From positions 1 to 64,000 of the forward strand of contig NZ_JADWYO010000027.1 in NCBI RefSeq assembly GCF_022414595.1: DNA of 64,000 nt, given 5' to 3'. Shown here piece after piece: positions 60,984 to 64,000 of this stretch (the stretch's first letter is position 1; each line of letters begins with the position of its first letter). Source of the stretch: Streptomyces sp. MUM 203J (GTDB taxonomy: Bacteria > Actinomycetota > Actinomycetes > Streptomycetales > Streptomycetaceae). The translations under genes were made by a program, and so were the position numbers. The notes beneath the pieces are model-generated. The model was not told the DNA's origin, ran no database searches, and was given only the letters and a program-made list of their open reading frames with translations.

Positions 60984-63394
60984 CCGCCGCCCGGCACCAG
61001 CGGCAGCGGGTCCGACGGCTCCAGCGCGGGGTCGCCGGTCCGGAACGTCCGCGCCCGTCCGGGAGGCGACCCCGGCTCCTCGAACCGCACCGTCACCCGC
61101 CCCACGCCACTCCCCTGCACCCACCCCGCTCCGTGCTCCGCATGCCGCACGTCCTGTCCGGGCGCCCACCGCCGGGCCGTCAGGTCGCGCGCTCCCACCG
61201 CCGCCGGCTCCTCCTCTGCGCCGCCCCCGCCGGCGCCCACCGCACCGGCAGCCTCCGGGTCACCCCCGTCCACGGCCGCTGCCCGCCCAGGTACGCCCCC
61301 GGGCCCACCTGCCCGCACGGTGCCCTCCGTCCCTGCCACGTTCTCCGCTCCTCCGCGCCCTGCGGCCTCCGGCCCGCCCCCCGTCTCCCCGCGCCCGAAG
61401 GCGGCACCGCTCCGACCGGTCACGCCCTCCGCAGGACCGGCCGCACCGGCCGGAGCCGCACTCGCCTGCCCGCCACCGCCGACCGCGGCCCCGGCCCACA
61501 CCGTCCCGGCCGCCTCCCGGACACCCGCGCCCCCCACAGCCCCAGCACCCGGACCGTCGGGTCCCGCCGCGCCCGCGCTGCCCCCGTCCACGGCTTCCAC
61601 CCGCACGCCGGGGTGTCCGGCCCCCGCGCCCGCGGCCCCAGGCTGCTCCGTCGCCCCGCCCGGCCCACCGCCGACCGCAGGGGCATCACCCTCGTGGTCC
61701 CCCGCCCGGCCCGGTGTGCCCGGCCCGCCCTGCCGGCCGCCGCCCGGTGCCTCCCCGACGGCTCCGGCGTCACCCGCCACGGCCTCCCCGGCGTCCGGAG
61801 CCGTCACGGTTTCGGAAGCACCGCCGCCCACGACTCCGGCTGCCCCCTGCCCCGCCTCCGGCCGACCGGCCGCCCCCTCGCCCGAACCCGGCACCCCCAC
61901 GAACCCGCCCTCCGCTGCCGGGACACCCCCTCCCGACGCACTCCGGCCCAGCCCCACGGCTGTCCCTGAGTCCTCCGGAACCCCGCCCCGCGGCCCGGTG
62001 CCCCGCACCCCGGCCTCACCGGTCACGCCGGCGCGCCGGCCGAAGACCGCCCCCGCCGGCCCGGGACCGCCCTGGCCCTGACCCGGACTCCCGGCCGACG
62101 CCGAGGCACCCCGCGTCCCCTCCCCCGGACGCCCGGGCCCGGTCGCCGTGCCATGCTCCCCGGCCGCGCCCATCGCCTCGGCCGCCATGTGCCGCCCACC
62201 GACGCCCGGCCCAGTGACCCCGGGAACCGCGGCCGCATCCACCTCATCCGCCCCGGCCGCCCCTGCATCGGCCCCGACCGGCGTGCCACCGTCCTCGGCC
62301 GCGCCCACATCCAGCCCCTCCGCCGCCGCCTGGGCGAAGAGGTCCTCCTGCGTGTAGTCGGCCAGACCGGACACTCCCACGCCCAGCAGCCGGACCCCGC
62401 CCGTCGTGTCGACCAGGTCCAGCAGCCGGGCCGCCGCCTCCCGTACGACGCCCTGATCGTCCGTCGGGCCCCGCAGGGTCTCCGAGCGGGTCAGCGTCGA
62501 GAAGTCGTAGCGCCGTACCTTCAGCACCACGGTCCTCCCCGACCGCCCCGCCTCCCGCAGTCGCCGCACGCAGCGCTCCGCGAGTCTCTCCACCTCCCAC
62601 CGCACCCGCGCCCGGTCGTGCAGGTCGACGTCGAAGGTGTCCTCCACGGACACCGACTTCGCATCCCGCTCCGCGACCACCGGACGGTCGTCGTACCCGA
62701 GGGCCATCGCGTACAGGGACGTTCCGTGCGCCCGGCCCAGCAGTCGTACCAGCTCGTCCTCGCCTGCCTCCGCGAGCTCGGCCACCGTGGTCACGCCGGC
62801 CCGCCGCAGCTGCTCCGCCGTGGCGGGTCCCACCCCCGGCAGGGTCCGCACACCCATCGGCGCCAGCAGCTCCCGCTCGGTCCCGGGCTCGATCAGGACC
62901 AGCCCGTCCGGCTTCGCCTGCTCCGACGCGATCTTCGCCAGCATCTTGGACCCGGCCAGCCCCACCGACCCCGTCAGTCCCGTCACCGCGAGGATGTCGC
63001 GACGCAGCCGTTCCCCCGTCGCCCGCGCGCCCTCAGCGTCGAACGCGGTGCCCCCGGCCTCCAGGTCCACGAACGCCTCGTCCAGGCTGAGCGGTTCCAC
63101 CAGCGGGGACAGCTCCCCCAGCAGCTCCATCACCTGCCCGCTCACCTCGCGGTACACGGAGAAGCGCGGCACCAGATACGCCGCGTTCGGTGCCAGCCGC
63201 CTGGCCTGCGCGGTCGGCATCGCGGACCGCAGCCCGAACCGGCGCGCCTCGTACGAGGCCGTGGCGACGACGCCGCGCGGCCCCAGCCCTCCCACGACCA
63301 CGGGCTTGCCGCGCAGACTGGGTTTCGCCGCCTGCTCCACGGCGGCGAAGAACGCATCCATGTCCAGATGCAGGATCGTCGGCGCTGCTCTCAC
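60902..63394 (-). CDS. dinB: DNA polymerase IV (DinB) with large low-complexity insert
   Basis: 830 aa Y-family translesion polymerase, far longer than the usual 350-480. Catalytic acidic residues sit in LHLDMDAFFAAVEQ and PLSLDEAFVDLE; the helix-hairpin-helix is TLPGVGPATAEQL and the little-finger domain ends near 345. QEDLF at 349-353 fits a beta-clamp-binding motif. Residues about 354-735 (61190-62335) are almost entirely Gly, Ala, Pro, Glu, Val and Thr, with no fold. The reading frame then resumes a conserved C-terminal domain (APGQDVRHAEHGAGWVQGSG, VTVRFEEPGSPPGR) seen in Streptomyces DinB. The intact frame argues for a real extension. Confidence 0.92.
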   Translation of the reverse strand: MRAAPTILHLDMDAFFAAVEQAAKPSLRGKPVVVGGLGPRGVVATASYEARRFGLRSAMPTAQARRLAPNAAYLVPRFSVYREVSGQVMELLGELSPLVEPLSLDEAFVDLEAGGTAFDAEGARATGERLRRDILAVTGLTGSVGLAGSKMLAKIASEQAKPDGLVLIEPGTERELLAPMGVRTLPGVGPATAEQLRRAGVTTVAELAEAGEDELVRLLGRAHGTSLYAMALGYDDRPVVAERDAKSVSVEDTFDVDLHDRARVRWEVERLAERCVRRLREAGRSGRTVVLKVRRYDFSTLTRSETLRGPTDDQGVVREAAARLLDLVDTTGGVRLLGVGVSGLADYTQEDLFAQAAAEGLDVGAAEDGGTPVGADAGAAGADEVDAAAVPGVTGPGVGGRHMAAEAMGAAGEHGTATGPGRPGEGTRGASASAGSPGQGQGGPGPAGAVFGRRAGVTGEAGVRGTGPRGGVPEDSGTAVGLGRSASGGGVPAAEGGFVGVPGSGEGAAGRPEAGQGAAGVVGGGASETVTAPDAGEAVAGDAGAVGEAPGGGRQGGPGTPGRAGDHEGDAPAVGGGPGGATEQPGAAGAGAGHPGVRVEAVDGGSAGAAGPDGPGAGAVGGAGVREAAGTVWAGAAVGGGGQASAAPAGAAGPAEGVTGRSGAAFGRGETGGGPEAAGRGGAENVAGTEGTVRAGGPGGVPGRAAAVDGGDPEAAGAVGAGGGGAEEEPAAVGARDLTARRWAPGQDVRHAEHGAGWVQGSGVGRVTVRFEEPGSPPGRARTFRTGDPALEPSDPLPLVPGGGQPSPSEREPKSLSGGEGAAGPGRSRP

Positions 63395-63478
63395 ATCACC
63401 GATGGTGCCTCACACCACTGACAACAACCCGCACACACGTGCGAACCCAAGCTCGGGCACCCGCTCCGTCCCGGTGCG

Positions 63479-64000
63479 TCAGACGGCCTTGTCACGTCTG
63501 CGCCGCGCGAGCTCATCGCCCGGGTTGTGCCCGATCAGGGTCTCCCCGGTGTCGACCCGCTCCCCGTGCAGCTGCGAAAGGGCGGCCTCGACATCCCGCC
63601 AGACCACGCCCACCGCGATCCCGAAGATGCCCTGACCGCCCTGGAGCAGGGAGACGACCTCGTCCGGCGACGAGCACTCGTACACGGTGGCGCCGTCGCT
63701 CATCAGCGTCATCCGCTCGAGATCCCGCGGCCCACGTGATCGCAGGTGCTGAACCGCGGCCCGGATGCTCTGGAGCGCGACCCCGGTGTCCAGGAACCGC
63801 TTGACGATCTTCAGGACGACGATGTCCCGGAAGCTGTACAGCCGCTGTGTCCCCGACCCGTACGCGGGCCGGACGCTCGGCTCCACCAGCCCGGTGCGTG
63901 CCCAGTAGTCGAGCTGCCGGTAGGTGATCCCGGCCGCCGCGCACGCGGTGGGGCCGCGATAGCCGATGAGGTCGGCGGCCGGGTCGGCCGGCTCATCGCG
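63479..64000 (-). CDS. MerR-family transcriptional regulator (5' end beyond window)
   Basis: At least 173 aa, open at the right edge. The visible wing of the MerR DNA-binding domain reads GITYRQLDYWARTGLVEPSV, then RLYSFRDIVVLKIVKRFLDTGV and LQSIRAAVQHLRS. The C-terminal region has SDGATVYECSSPDEVVSLLQ and ends RRRRDKAV. It looks like the Rv1830-type MerR of actinobacteria, found near garA, ftsR, a DUF151 gene and gcvP; here it is separated from gcvP by dinB and the PRC gene. Effector unknown; in mycobacteria the homologue affects cell growth and division. Confidence 0.88.
   Translation of the reverse strand, partial: RDEPADPAADLIGYRGPTACAAAGITYRQLDYWARTGLVEPSVRPAYGSGTQRLYSFRDIVVLKIVKRFLDTGVALQSIRAAVQHLRSRGPRDLERMTLMSDGATVYECSSPDEVVSLLQGGQGIFGIAVGVVWRDVEAALSQLHGERVDTGETLIGHNPGDELARRRRDKAV

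Noticed and set aside
60661..62217. Pro/Arg-rich 518-codon plus-strand frame opposite dinB
   Set aside because: Composition is a by-product of the GC-rich insert; the minus-strand frame connects two conserved DinB domains.
61190..62335. Possible repeat array or CRISPR
   Set aside because: Sequence is irregular low-complexity coding DNA (Gly/Ala/Pro codons); no constant repeat or spacer periodicity.

Overview
The window is a GC-rich (clearly above 70% by eye) actinobacterial chromosome segment, almost certainly Streptomyces. Codon third positions are nearly all G/C, GTG starts are common, and the core gene order (divergent third EF-Tu, uppP, a Streptomyces-type apolipoprotein N-acyltransferase, ung, paired SDR reductases, gcvP, dinB, MerR) matches what I remember of the S. 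coelicolor SCO132x-SCO138x region. Names come from reading the translations; no database search was run.

Layout. 1-26,719 is ordinary core chromosome: sbcCD double-strand-break nuclease (sbcC runs off the left edge), YigZ/IMPACT protein, an orphan palindromic operator, XRE-cupin regulator with a divergent EamA exporter, two left-handed beta-helix proteins, two SNARE-associated-type membrane proteins, a divergent EF-Tu (tuf3-like), uppP, lnt, an oxidoreductase, DinB-fold protein, lipoprotein, a broken signal peptidase gene, ung, an orphan peptide-binding lipoprotein, two FabG-like SDRs and a DUF3037/HipA-like pair.

26,720-42,170 looks like an acquired, partly decayed accessory island. It starts with pieces of a tyrosine integrase on either side of an intact nfeD-SPFH operon. 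Then come an AhpD-like protein, a universal stress protein (USP), a MacB/FtsX-type ABC exporter, a PAS protein, a damaged PfkB sugar kinase, a GAF-SpoIIE phosphatase, a dead antitoxin-PIN toxin pair, a tandem USP overlapping an APH/AAA fusion kinase, a small coiled-coil protein and a CBS-pair protein. It ends in a gene graveyard holding an RtcB C-terminal fragment and a second, truncated HipA-like N-terminus. The set USP + PfkB + APH/AAA kinase + CBS pair + DevS-like GAF resembles the mycobacterial DosR / Streptomyces OsdR dormancy regulon, and is the most interesting system here.

42,174-64,000 returns to core: S9 peptidase, Rieske lipoprotein, then a cluster of small-molecule export and PLP-linked genes (LysR/EamA pair, MocR/PNPOx pair, PaiB-like flavoprotein, two more EamA exporters, PhzF), a CPBP protease, a GCS2-type ligase, two small conserved proteins, gcvP under a tandem glycine riboswitch, a PRC-barrel protein, a DinB polymerase with an enormous low-complexity insert, and a MerR regulator running off the right edge. 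Several convergent gene pairs overlap by up to 83 bp and several pairs are separated by strong hairpins.
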